A stretch of 64,000 nt of DNA from JAOPZW01 sp963835295 (GCA_963835295.1 CAWIEX010000011.1:248001-312000); one strand, 5' to 3'. Numbered from the stretch's first letter, positions 25,664 through 32,661 are shown. The notes: generated by a model not told the origin, from the sequence alone. Numbers and translations: made by a program.

Positions 25664-26218
25664 GTCAGCGTGAGGCGCCCGCGGCGGCCGCCGCGATCGC
25701 TAGGGCGTCCTCCGCGAGGGCAACGGGCAGGTCGGGCGCCTGGCGGGCGAGTCGCGCCCGCACGTCGTGCCCGAGCCTGGCCGCGACGGCTGCGCTCGAG
25801 GCTCCGATCGCGCTGGCCGGCAGCCACGACGCTTGCCGGGTCTGCGCGGACAGGCCGGCCGCCAGCGCCCCTAGGGCGAGTCGGGGGATGATTCCCCGCG
25901 GCGCCAGCCGGCTGGGCGTACCCGGCAGCTTGTCGACGACGAGCTCGCCAGCCGCTGCCGCCAGCACGAGTCGTCTGATCCACGGGTGGCGGAGGATCGA
26001 GGGGAGGTCGGGGTGTGAGCGCGCCACCACGCTCGCCACGCCGAGCTGGGAGCGTAGGCCGGTTGCGGCTCCGAGGGTCGCGCTGCTTATTGCGTCGGTC
26101 AACAATGTCCTCACGAGGTGGCTCCCAACTGCCTGTGGTCGAATGCTGGCCTGTGACGCATGACAGCCGTGACGCTCCGCCTGTGCGCTCGTGTGCCTAG
26201 GCCTCGGGCGTTCGTTAT
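25664..26218. repeat. Duplicated DUF4126 segment, copy B
   Basis: Second copy of the segment at 16426-16978. The 17-bp motif that flanks copy A is present but degenerate on both sides here. Confidence 0.85.
25665..26114 (-). CDS. DUF4126 family membrane protein, copy B
   Basis: 149 aa from GTG 26114, with the same Gly-Glu-Leu-Val-Val-Asp-Lys-Leu-Pro signature and Ala/Leu-rich helices as copy A. Differences cluster at residues 7-12 (Asp-Ala-Ile-Ser-Ser-Ala here) and in the Ala-Ala-Ala-Ala-Gly-Glu stretch. The frame is open upstream to 26222, but that extension is His/Arg-rich non-family sequence. Function unknown; possibly a small channel or scaffold in the membrane. Confidence 0.78.
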   Translation of the reverse strand: MRTLLTDAISSATLGAATGLRSQLGVASVVARSHPDLPSILRHPWIRRLVLAAAAGELVVDKLPGTPSRLAPRGIIPRLALGALAAGLSAQTRQASWLPASAIGASSAAVAARLGHDVRARLARQAPDLPVALAEDALAIAAAAAGASR

Positions 26219-26277
26219 GCACAGGGCCGCGGCCAAGAGCGACGTTGGTCGTCGAGCAGCGACGTTGGTCGTCGAGC

Positions 26278-26460
26278 TCAGTGCAGCGCGGGCTGGGTCG
26301 CCGTCGGCGTCGGGGTCGATGCTACGACGTCGTTGCTGTCGGGCGGCTCCGCCGGGAGATGGGAGGGATCAACTCCGCGGGGGGTGATGAGGATCATGCC
26401 GACGACAACGAGGACCGTCACGATCACGCCGACCAGTCCGATCACGACATCGAGCGACAT
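26278..26460 (-). CDS. Small membrane protein, 60 aa
   Basis: One N-terminal transmembrane helix (Val-Val-Ile-Gly-Leu-Val-Gly-Val-Ile-Val-Thr-Val-Leu-Val-Val-Val-Gly) followed by a Pro/Thr-rich tail (Thr-Pro-Thr-Pro-Thr). Its ATG overlaps the stop of the upstream small gene by one base (TGATG), so the two are translationally coupled. No known family. Confidence 0.6.
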   Translation of the reverse strand: MSLDVVIGLVGVIVTVLVVVGMILITPRGVDPSHLPAEPPDSNDVVASTPTPTATQPALH

Positions 26461-26651
26461 CAGCGGTCCCGTCCCATCGCGACCATCCAAAACGCTCCGG
26501 CGGCGAGGATTGATGGCACCCAAAGGCCGACGAAGACGCCTTCCTGGCGATGGTCGGTGAACCAAAGGGTGATGGACAGGACAAACGACGCGGAGGCGGC
26601 GACGAGGAAGAGCGTCGCCCCGAGGCGATGGCGGTCGATCTCGCGGTGCAT
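26460..26651 (-). CDS. Small membrane protein, 63 aa
   Basis: Two hydrophobic helices (Leu-Gly-Ala-Thr-Leu-Phe-Leu-Val-Ala-Ala-Ser, and Val-Gly-Leu-Trp-Val-Pro-Ser-Ile-Leu-Ala-Ala-Gly) joined by a short charged loop Thr-Asp-His-Arg-Gln-Glu-Gly. AAGGAG lies 7 nt before the ATG. It forms a two-gene unit with the next small membrane protein. Function unknown. Confidence 0.65.
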   Translation of the reverse strand: MHREIDRHRLGATLFLVAASASFVLSITLWFTDHRQEGVFVGLWVPSILAAGAFWMVAMGRDR

Positions 26652-27029
26652 AGAGGGACTCCTTCGATGGGACCGCTTGGATTACGCTCGCCGGTCGCGC
26701 AGAGATCTCCGCGAGCGCAGCCCTCAACGACGCAGCGTGGCTTCCGCGCGCCACCGCGCACGAGCGGCCCGAGCGGCGCGGTCAGCGGGAGTGGTGCCAT
26801 ACCGAAGCGGAGGTTCTCCTCGGAGCTGCGCTCATCGACGTCGCCAGCGGGAGCGCCGGCGCAGCTTCCGCCTTACCCGGCGCTCCGGTGCTCGCGCCTG
26901 AGGATTGCGTGGATCGTGCCGATTGGCGGGGCACGGTGCTCACGACAGCTCGCGATCCAGCCGTCCGGCCACGCTGTGATCGCCGATGGCCAGTGCTCTG
27001 GGACGCGCGCCCGGTTCCTGCCGGCCCCG
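26652..27029. other. Region without a supportable gene
   Basis: About 380 bp between the small membrane gene pair and the stop of the second CarH-like gene. Only GC-driven shadow frames. It should contain the promoter of the small membrane genes at its left end. Confidence 0.35.
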
Positions 27030-27884
27030 TTACTTCGTCGCAAGTCCGGCGGCCGCTTCGATGGGTCCGCCTTCGAGCAGGTGGGTCCCGGTCCGTTTCG
27101 CGAGCCGGGTGTCGACGCCGGCGCCGGCGACGTGGACGGCCACCTCCTTGGCCAGTCGTGCGATCTCGTGTGACACCGCCGCCATGGAGTCGCGTGTGAG
27201 CGCGGAGAGGACCACGGCGTCGGGGGTGAGTTGCTGTGCGGCGGCGGCGAGGGTTTGGATGGGCGTGTTCGGGCCGAGGAAGGTGATGCGCCAGCCGCGA
27301 TCCCGAAGGGCAAGTCCGAAGACGACGAGACCGATGTCGTGTTGCTCTCCGGGTGGGCACGCGAGGATGGCACGGGGGCCGATCCCGCGATCCCAGCCTC
27401 GGGCGAGGCTGAGCAGGCGCGCGCGCAGCAGGCCGGTGGCGAAGTGCTCTTGGGCCACCGACGCGTCGCCCTCGCGCCAGCGCTCGCCGAGCACGCGCAG
27501 ATAGGGAAGGATCGCGGTGCGGGCGATGGTCTCGAAGCTGAAGGCGGCGATGAGCCGATCGAACGCGGCTTGGGCTCGCGCGTCGTCGAAGGCGTCGAGC
27601 GCGGACCACAGCTCGGCGGCGAGATCCGATGGGTCGCGGGGGGGCGTCCGAGGGCCGGCGCCATCGATCGCCAGTTGCGCCGCCTCGGCGGCGGACAGTC
27701 CCCGCGCCAGGTGCGCCGTCATGGCGGCCACCCGCGCCTCGTCCTGGGCCGAGTAAAGGCGGTAGCCGCTGTCGGTGCGTGTGGGGCTGAAGAGGCCGTA
27801 GCGCCGCTCCCAGGCTCTCAGCAGCTCCGCGCTGACGCCCGATCTGCGAGCGAGCTCCCCGATCCGCAGTTGAGCCTCCGGCAT
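27030..27884 (-). CDS. CarH/LitR-like B12-dependent photoreceptor MerR regulator (2)
   Basis: 284 aa with the same three-part build and residue numbering as the first: winged helix with Arg-Ile-Gly-Glu-Leu-Ala-Arg-Arg-Ser-Gly, Trp136-x9-Glu146-His147 in the helical bundle, and Glu180-Gln-His182-Asp-Ile-Gly185 in the B12 domain. ATG 27884 is chosen because it matches the other protein's start. The frame is open to 27959, but that would run through the operator. A TTGTAC-17-TAACGT promoter ends 7 nt before the ATG, so the message is probably leaderless. It is divergent from the FAS1 protein gene. Both regulators could bind both operators, giving cross-regulation. Confidence 0.93.
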   Translation of the reverse strand: MPEAQLRIGELARRSGVSAELLRAWERRYGLFSPTRTDSGYRLYSAQDEARVAAMTAHLARGLSAAEAAQLAIDGAGPRTPPRDPSDLAAELWSALDAFDDARAQAAFDRLIAAFSFETIARTAILPYLRVLGERWREGDASVAQEHFATGLLRARLLSLARGWDRGIGPRAILACPPGEQHDIGLVVFGLALRDRGWRITFLGPNTPIQTLAAAAQQLTPDAVVLSALTRDSMAAVSHEIARLAKEVAVHVAGAGVDTRLAKRTGTHLLEGGPIEAAAGLATK

Positions 27885-27891
27885 GACTGCA

Positions 27892-27920
27892 ACGTTAGCG
27901 CTTCTACAAGCTATGTACAA
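27892..27920 (-). promoter_or_regulatory. Promoter of the second CarH-like gene (probably leaderless)
   Basis: Minus-strand -35 TTGTAC (27915-27920, inside an operator repeat), 17-bp spacer, -10 TAACGT (27892-27897), then 7 nt to the ATG. The architecture is identical to the first regulator's promoter. Confidence 0.65.
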
Positions 27921-27977
27921 AGCATTGACAACGTGTGCGGAAGCCTCTATGTTGTTCAACGCTTGTCCAATGTTTGT
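27906..27977. promoter_or_regulatory. CarH-type operator: two arrays of three 11-bp repeats (copy 2)
   Basis: ACAA at 27906, 27917 and 27928 and inverted TTGT at 27952, 27963 and 27974: again 11-bp steps and 24 bp between innermost units. The spacing is the same as at 18163-18234 although the surrounding sequence differs. A 17-base stretch (CTTGTCCAATGTTTGTC, 27961-27977) is shared exactly, in reverse complement, with the other operator. Confidence 0.87.
27925..27953 (+). promoter_or_regulatory. Promoter of the FAS1 protein gene
   Basis: Perfect -35 TTGACA (27925-27930), 17-bp spacer, -10 TATGTT (27948-27953). The -10 overlaps the first TTGT repeat of the operator, and the remaining repeats lie over the start region, a classic repression geometry. 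Confidence 0.7.
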
Positions 27978-28010
27978 CTAGTCCACATTTCCCCTCCCGA
28001 AAGGAAAGCC

Positions 28011-28538
28011 ATGGGCACCACGCTCAGACTTCCCCGCATCACCGCTGCGCTCGCCCTGGGGCTTGTCGCCCTCGTGTTCGCCGCGCCCGCAGCGTCGGCC
28101 TCGCCGGCCTCGCCGGCTTCGCCGGCTGCCAGCAAGAACATCGTCCAGGTCGCCGCCGGCAACCCGCAGTTCTCGACGCTCGCCAGCCTCATCCAGAAGG
28201 CGGGCCTGGTCTCCGCCCTCTCGGGCAAGAGCAAGCTGACCGTCTTCGCGCCGACCAACGCAGCGTTCGCCAAGCTGCCCAAGGCCACGCTGAGGAAGGT
28301 CCAGGGCGACAAGAAGCTGCTGACCTCGATCCTGACCTACCACGTCGTCAAGGGTGCCGTCCCGGCCAGCAAGGTCGTCAAGCTCGACGGCAAGTCGGTC
28401 AAGACCCTCAACGGCAAGAGCGTGAAGATCGCCGTCAAGAGCGGCAAGGTCTATGTCAACAAGGCCCAGGTCACCAAGACCGACGTCAAGGCCTCCAACG
28501 GCGTCATCCACGTCATCAACCGGGTCCTGATCCCGTAG
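28011..28538 (+). CDS. Secreted fasciclin (FAS1) domain protein
   Basis: 175 aa. The signal peptide (~residues 1-30, ending Ala-Ser-Ala) is followed by a short Ser-Pro-Ala linker and one FAS1 domain. It carries the H1-like motif Leu-Thr-Val-Phe-Ala-Pro-Thr-Asn-Ala-Ala-Phe, then Leu-Thr-Tyr-His-Val-Val (H2) and the closing Asn-Gly-Val-Ile-His-Val-Ile-Asn-Arg-Val-Leu. FAS1 domains mediate adhesion or bind hydrophobic ligands including carotenoids (known for some members). AAAGGAAAG precedes the ATG. It is driven by the TTGACA promoter within the CarH-type operator, so light induction is expected. A 14-bp hairpin follows. Confidence 0.92.
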   Translation: MGTTLRLPRITAALALGLVALVFAAPAASASPASPASPAASKNIVQVAAGNPQFSTLASLIQKAGLVSALSGKSKLTVFAPTNAAFAKLPKATLRKVQGDKKLLTSILTYHVVKGAVPASKVVKLDGKSVKTLNGKSVKIAVKSGKVYVNKAQVTKTDVKASNGVIHVINRVLIP

Positions 28539-28577
28539 CACACTCCCCGGCTCCTCGCCGGCCCATCGATCGCCGCT

Positions 28578-28611
28578 CCCGGTACGGCGTCTGCCGCGAC
28601 GCCGTACCGGG
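28578..28611 (+). terminator. Hairpin terminator of the FAS1 gene
   Basis: Perfect 14-bp stem (28578-28591 with 28598-28611) and 6-nt loop, 40 bp past the stop codon. The ~180 bp from here to the heliorhodopsin remnant hold nothing recognisable. Confidence 0.8.
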
Positions 28612-28792
28612 TCGAAGGGGAATCACACCAGTGGTCCCCCACCGAGTGAGTCCTCCACGGGGATCACCCACCGCCTCGGACAACGCTCCCTCGATTGTCA
28701 TCCCCCCGTACGGATCCGAGATCTCGCCGCGCCGGCGGCGACGCCCGTCGTCGACGCCGACGACATCGACCGACTCACGCCGAGGGCGTCAG

Positions 28793-29043
28793 TCAGCCGC
28801 CGGCGAGCGCGCCGGCATGGACCTGCCAGGCCAGCGCGCTCTTGGCGACGAGGCTGAGGATCAGGTACACGCGCTCGGCGAATCTCGGGTCCGCCCAGCG
28901 GCCGTGATGGGAAGCGAGGCGGCAGTCGCGAGCGCGAGCAGGACGACCGCCTGCAGCGCGTGCACCGAACCGACGATGACGTTCAGACGGCGCAGCCGGG
29001 AGGCCGCCGCAGCGTCGAGCTGGGCTGGCGCGGGGTCGGGCAC
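28793..29043 (-). pseudogene. Heliorhodopsin with a 535-bp internal deletion
   Basis: The first ~46 residues (through Leu-Pro-Ile of helix 1) and the last ~33 (helix 7 with the retinal Lys and Ala-Leu-Ala-Trp-Gln-Val) remain. Everything between is deleted compared with the intact gene. The join at CAGCGGCCG/TGATGGG puts the halves in different frames. The start codon has also changed from ATG to GTG. It cannot make a rhodopsin. Confidence 0.9.
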
Positions 29044-29227
29044 GTTCCCAAGGTACGAGCGCGGGAGAGAAACGGACGCCCCGCGCGCCCGGACGGGGAT
29101 CATCGGGCCGCCCGTTGCCTGGTCCGCCGGCGGCCCGCCATCGCGTGTCGGACCGCTCCAGACGACCGGCCGCAGCCGCGCCGCCGTCTCCTTGAGCGAT
29201 CCGGCTCCGCGTCCCGTATAGGGAGGA

Positions 29228-30217
29228 GTGATCGGCTCCGTGATTGACACGATTCTCGATCGCACGGTCGTCGCGGGATATACGAGCGCCGGATACCGGA
29301 TCCGCAGCCGTGCGTGGGACGCGGACGATCTTCGGTCGATGGACGGCAAGACGGTCCTCGTCACCGGTGCGACCTCGGGGCTCGGCCTGGCGGCCGCCGA
29401 CGGGTTTGCCCGTCGCGGCGCGCGCGTGCGGCTGCTCGCTCGCAGCCAGGAGCGTGGGGAGCGAGCGCGCGCTGCCGTGGTCGACGCGACGGGCAACCGC
29501 GACGTGCGGGTGTGTCTGTGCGACGTGAGCGACCTGCGCGACGTGCGGGCGTTCGCGGCGCGTTTCACCGCCGACGAGCCGCGCCTCGACGTGCTGGTCA
29601 ACAACGCGGGCGTGCTGTCGCCCGAGCGGGCGGTCTCCGCGGACGGCAACGAGCTCGCGCTGGCGACGAACGTGCTCGGACCGTTCCTGCTCACGAACCT
29701 GCTGATCCCTCTGCTCATGGAGAGCGCGCCGGCGCGGGTCATCATCGTCTCCTCGGGGGGGATGTACACGCAGCGCCTCCATGTCGAGGACCTGCAGTCG
29801 ACGGGCGAGAAGTTCGACGGGCCGACGGTGTACGCGCGGACCAAGCGTGCGCAGGTGATCCTCACCGAGCTGTGGGCGAAGCGGCTCGCCGGCACCGGTG
29901 TCGTCGCGCACGCGATGCACCCCGGCTGGGTCGACACGCCGGGCGTCGCGTCCTCGCTGCCGCGCTTTCACCGGCTGACCGGACCGCTGCTGCGCAGCCC
30001 GGAACAGGGAGCCGACACGATCGTCTGGCTCGGCGCGGCTGCCGAGCCGGGCGAGAGCTCCGGCGGCTTCTGGCATGACCGCAGACGGCGCCCGACGCAT
30101 CGCGTGCCATGGACGAGGGAAACGCCCGAGGATCGCGAGCGGCTCTGGCACGAGTGCGAGCGCCTCACCGGCCGGCACGCAGTCCCGGCCCCGGCTCCGA
30201 CCCACACACACCCATAG
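29228..30217 (+). CDS. DHRS12-like short-chain dehydrogenase/reductase, copy B
   Basis: 329 aa, about 97% identical to copy A, with the Thr-Gly-Ala-Thr-Ser-Gly-Leu-Gly cofactor loop, catalytic Ser and Tyr-Ala-Arg-Thr-Lys intact, so it should be active. Differences include Arg for Leu after Phe-Ala-Arg, Val-Cys for Thr-Tyr before Leu-Cys-Asp-Val and Ile for Asn before Val-Ser-Ser. The upstream GATCCG...CGTATAGGGAGG sequence is conserved between copies, supporting a shared promoter that may start the message at the GTG. It is followed after 11 nt by the chimeric gene. Confidence 0.88.
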   Translation: MIGSVIDTILDRTVVAGYTSAGYRIRSRAWDADDLRSMDGKTVLVTGATSGLGLAAADGFARRGARVRLLARSQERGERARAAVVDATGNRDVRVCLCDVSDLRDVRAFAARFTADEPRLDVLVNNAGVLSPERAVSADGNELALATNVLGPFLLTNLLIPLLMESAPARVIIVSSGGMYTQRLHVEDLQSTGEKFDGPTVYARTKRAQVILTELWAKRLAGTGVVAHAMHPGWVDTPGVASSLPRFHRLTGPLLRSPEQGADTIVWLGAAAEPGESSGGFWHDRRRRPTHRVPWTRETPEDRERLWHECERLTGRHAVPAPAPTHTHP

Positions 30218-30228
30218 CGGAGCAGCCG

Positions 30229-30897
30229 ATGGCCCACTACACCGCAAGCATCGAAACCCCACGTCCCCCGGCCGAGACGTTCGCGTACCTCAGCGACTTC
30301 TCCACAACGGAGCAGTGGGACCCAGGCGTCGTCAACGCCGAGCGGATCGGCGACGCCCCAGTCGGGCACGGGACCGAGTTCCGGCTGGTCGCCGCGTTCC
30401 TCGGCCGCAAGACCGCACTCACCTACCGGATCGTCGAGTTCGAGCCGGGCGAAGCCGTCACGCTGCGGGGCGAGAACGCGACCGTCATCTCGCTCGACAG
30501 GATCACGTTCGAGCCGTCCGACGGCGGCACGCGCGTCACCTACCTGGTGGCGGCGCCCGACGTCCCCGCCTCAGCGGGCCGCGAGGTGCAGATCGCAGGT
30601 CCCGACGTCCTCTCCTACGGCCAGATGCTCGATCTGATGGCGGATGCCCTCGGCGTGCGGCGGCGCCCCCGGGTGCCGGTGCCGCTCATCACGCCGTGGC
30701 TGTCCTCGCTCTGGATCGGACTCGTCACCCCGGTGGACGCGGGAGTCGCCCGCCCGCTCGTGGAGGGCCTCTCGACACCCACCACCGTCACCGACAGCTC
30801 GGGGGCGGAGCTCTTCGACGTACACCCGATGCCCTTCATGGACGCGCTCCGCACCGCACTCGACGAGGATCACGACGCGCCAGCCCCGGCGGGGTGA
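30229..30897 (+). CDS. Chimeric SRPBCC::epimerase protein created by deletion
   Basis: 222 aa. Residues 1-105 are the N-terminal SRPBCC part (to Gly-Gly-Thr-Arg-Val-Thr-Tyr). From there the sequence is the C-terminal substrate part of the epimerase-like protein (Leu-Val-Ala-Ala-Pro-Asp to the end). The join lies in a CCTAC that occurs in both parent genes, so a 1316-bp microhomology deletion made an in-frame fusion. The SRPBCC helix, the thioredoxin-like domain and the Rossmann cofactor domain are all lost. Each half is incomplete, so I expect no enzyme activity. The frame is nonetheless clean. Confidence 0.85.
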   Translation: MAHYTASIETPRPPAETFAYLSDFSTTEQWDPGVVNAERIGDAPVGHGTEFRLVAAFLGRKTALTYRIVEFEPGEAVTLRGENATVISLDRITFEPSDGGTRVTYLVAAPDVPASAGREVQIAGPDVLSYGQMLDLMADALGVRRRPRVPVPLITPWLSSLWIGLVTPVDAGVARPLVEGLSTPTTVTDSSGAELFDVHPMPFMDALRTALDEDHDAPAPAG

Positions 30898-30977
30898 GCG
30901 CTCTGGAGACGCGGCGGGCAGGGACGAGCCCGGAGGACCGGCAGTGCCTTGAGTCCCGGAGCCCGTACCTTCGAGAC

Positions 30978-31724
30978 GTGCCGCCGTTCGGAGTCCCGCA
31001 GATCGTCGCCGCCGTCTCGGCTGCCGGCTCGGTGCTCGACGCCGGCTGCGGGAGCGCGCGACTGACGCTGGCGTTCGCCGAAGCGGGCGCGGCGGAGGTC
31101 GTCGGCATCGACACCAGCCGCCAACGCCTCGCGCAGGGACGCGCGCGGCTCTCGGCGCACCGGATGGGCGCCCGCGTGAAGCTGATCGAGGCGGACTTCG
31201 ACCACGCGCTGCCGTTCTCCGACGGCCGGTTCGCCGCAGCCGCGAGCCGCCTGGCGCTGATGATCGCGGCCGACCCGGTGGCGACGCTGCGAGAGCTGCG
31301 GCGCGTGACCGCAGCCGGCGGACGCATCGTCACCGCACTGTGGGCGCCGGTCGACGAGAACCCGTGGTTCGCGCTCCCCCGCGCCGCCGCCGCCACGGTC
31401 CTCGGCCCCGAGCGCGCCGACTACGCGCGCGCCTTCGGTCGCCTCGGCAGCCCCGAAGAGGCAACGGCGGCCCATCGCGCCGCCGGGCTCTCAGACGTGC
31501 AAGCGACGACGCTGCGGGAAACGCTCGACGTCCCGGACGCGACCGGCCTCTGGAGCTGGATAACCCGCGAGAACGGTCACGTGCGCCGCCTGGACGCGAC
31601 GCTCAGCGTCTCGGAACGCGCAGCCGTGCTCGACGAGCTCGACCGGCTGGCCGCCGGCCACCGCACACATGACGACTCGCTTGCTCTTCCGCGCGCCATG
31701 ACGCTCGTGACAGCCATCGTCTGA
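30978..31724 (+). CDS. Class I SAM-dependent methyltransferase, copy B
   Basis: 248 aa, the same as copy A except Ile for Thr three residues from the end (Thr-Ala-Ile-Val). Motif I Val-Leu-Asp-Ala-Gly-Cys-Gly and the other class I motifs are intact. The GTG start and the upstream Pro-Tyr-Leu-Arg-Asp codons are conserved too. Expected to be functional if transcribed through the chimeric gene. Confidence 0.85.
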   Translation: MPPFGVPQIVAAVSAAGSVLDAGCGSARLTLAFAEAGAAEVVGIDTSRQRLAQGRARLSAHRMGARVKLIEADFDHALPFSDGRFAAAASRLALMIAADPVATLRELRRVTAAGGRIVTALWAPVDENPWFALPRAAAATVLGPERADYARAFGRLGSPEEATAAHRAAGLSDVQATTLRETLDVPDATGLWSWITRENGHVRRLDATLSVSERAAVLDELDRLAAGHRTHDDSLALPRAMTLVTAIV

Positions 31725-31795
31725 CGGACCGGCGCGAACGCGTTGAACAAGTGCATCTAGCCTGAGCCACCTGCCGCGCACGTACACTCGAGCCG

Positions 31796-31999
31796 GTGAG
31801 CGCCAAGGGCATCACCGACGAGCTCGTTCACCAGGTCGCTGACGACCTGCGCGCCCGCTACGGCCTCGACGACGAGGACGTGCGTGCGCTCGAGTCGCGG
31901 CTGGCCGAGGAGGCCGGCGCGCGAAGCGCCGAGAACCTGGAGTTCGCCGAGCGCTTCACCGAAGAGCACCGCGAGACGTTCGACCGCCTCGCCGAGTAG
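31796..31999 (+). CDS. Small helical protein, candidate antitoxin of the Doc-like gene
   Basis: 67 aa, strongly acidic and helical (Asp-Glu-Leu-Val-His-Gln-Val-Ala-Asp-Asp-Leu, Glu-Ser-Arg-Leu-Ala-Glu-Glu). GTG start. It ends 10 bp before the Doc-like frame, the usual antitoxin-toxin order. It does not show a clear Phd DNA-binding strand, so the antitoxin role is inferred from position only. Absent from copy A. Confidence 0.5.
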   Translation: MSAKGITDELVHQVADDLRARYGLDDEDVRALESRLAEEAGARSAENLEFAERFTEEHRETFDRLAE

Positions 32000-32009
32000 T
32001 CGGGCGCTC

Positions 32010-32432
32010 GTGCCGCCGCGCTGGCAGCCGTCCCTCGAGGACTACATCGACATTGCCGCCTTCCTGCTCGCCGTCGACCGCGAGGCCATCGTCAGACTCC
32101 CACAGCCCGCACTGGCCGAGTCCGCCCTGCACACGCCGCTCGCGTCATTCGGCCGCTCGAGGCCCACCCAACGCTGCCCGAGCAGGCGGCCCTCCTGCTC
32201 GCACACCTCGCCAACAACCCTCCGCTCCCCGACGCCAACAAGCGCGCCGCGTTCCTGCTCACGGCACGCCTCCTCGACGCCAACGGCCCTGACCTGGCGC
32301 GCGCCCGACGTCGACATCGACGCCGGCATCGTCGAGCGCATCGCCGCCGGCGAGGCGGCCCACGACGAGATCGTCGACTGGATCCGCGAACGTACGCGCA
32401 AAGAAGGGGATGAGCCGCGCGCCGCCTCCTGA
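32010..32432 (+). pseudogene. Doc/Fic-like toxin with two frameshifts and lost active-site His
   Basis: Three frames are needed to read it: Trp-Gln-Pro-Ser-Leu-Glu-Asp-Tyr, then from ~32155 Pro-Leu-Pro-Asp-Ala-Asn-Lys-Arg-Ala-Ala-Phe, then from ~32285 Asp-Val-Asp-Ile-Asp-Ala-Gly to the end. The Fic motif normally starts with His (His-Pro-x-x-Asp-Ala-Asn-Lys-Arg). Here Pro stands in its place, so even without the frameshifts the kinase/AMPylase activity should be gone. The end matches the remnant in copy A. Confidence 0.75.
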
Positions 32433-32530
32433 AACCCGCGGAAACTGTGAGAAGCATCGCCGGATTTCCGCCGCGGCCCGGGCCCGCCGATACGTCCGAA
32501 GATCCGATGGATACGGGGTCTACGGAACGA

Positions 32531-32614
32531 TGAGACGTTGCGACCCGGCGACGCACCAGGTTGAGGGCCTTGTCCGGGGATTCCCGGGTGGAGGTTCGAG
32601 TCCTCTTCGGCGCA
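32531..32614 (+). tRNA. tRNA-Leu(GAG)-like 3' fragment (acceptor 5' strand missing), copy B
   Basis: Identical from the D-arm to the discriminator A with copy A. The 5' acceptor sequence differs from copy A (GAGACGT versus GGGACAT) and also cannot pair with TCGGCGC. A non-functional tRNA end, consistent with an attachment-site scar duplicated with the block. Confidence 0.6.
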
Positions 32615-32618
32615 TACG

Positions 32619-32643
32619 AAAGCCCCGCAAATGCGGGGCTTTC
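32619..32643 (+). terminator. Terminator after the tRNA-Leu fragment, copy B
   Basis: 9-bp hairpin AGCCCCGCA/TGCGGGGCT followed by TTCG. It lies between convergent units, so it may also serve the monooxygenase gene on the other strand. Confidence 0.75.
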
Positions 32644-32661
32644 GCGTCTCGAGCCCGCGTC

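Larger units (their letters stand above)
28793..32643. repeat. Large duplicated block, copy B
   Basis: Second copy of the heliorhodopsin-to-tRNA block (19224-24424). It carries two large deletions relative to copy A (inside heliorhodopsin, and from SRPBCC into the epimerase) but keeps the antitoxin/Doc module that copy A has mostly lost. Near-identity of the SDR and methyltransferase genes indicates recent duplication or ongoing conversion. Confidence 0.9.
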
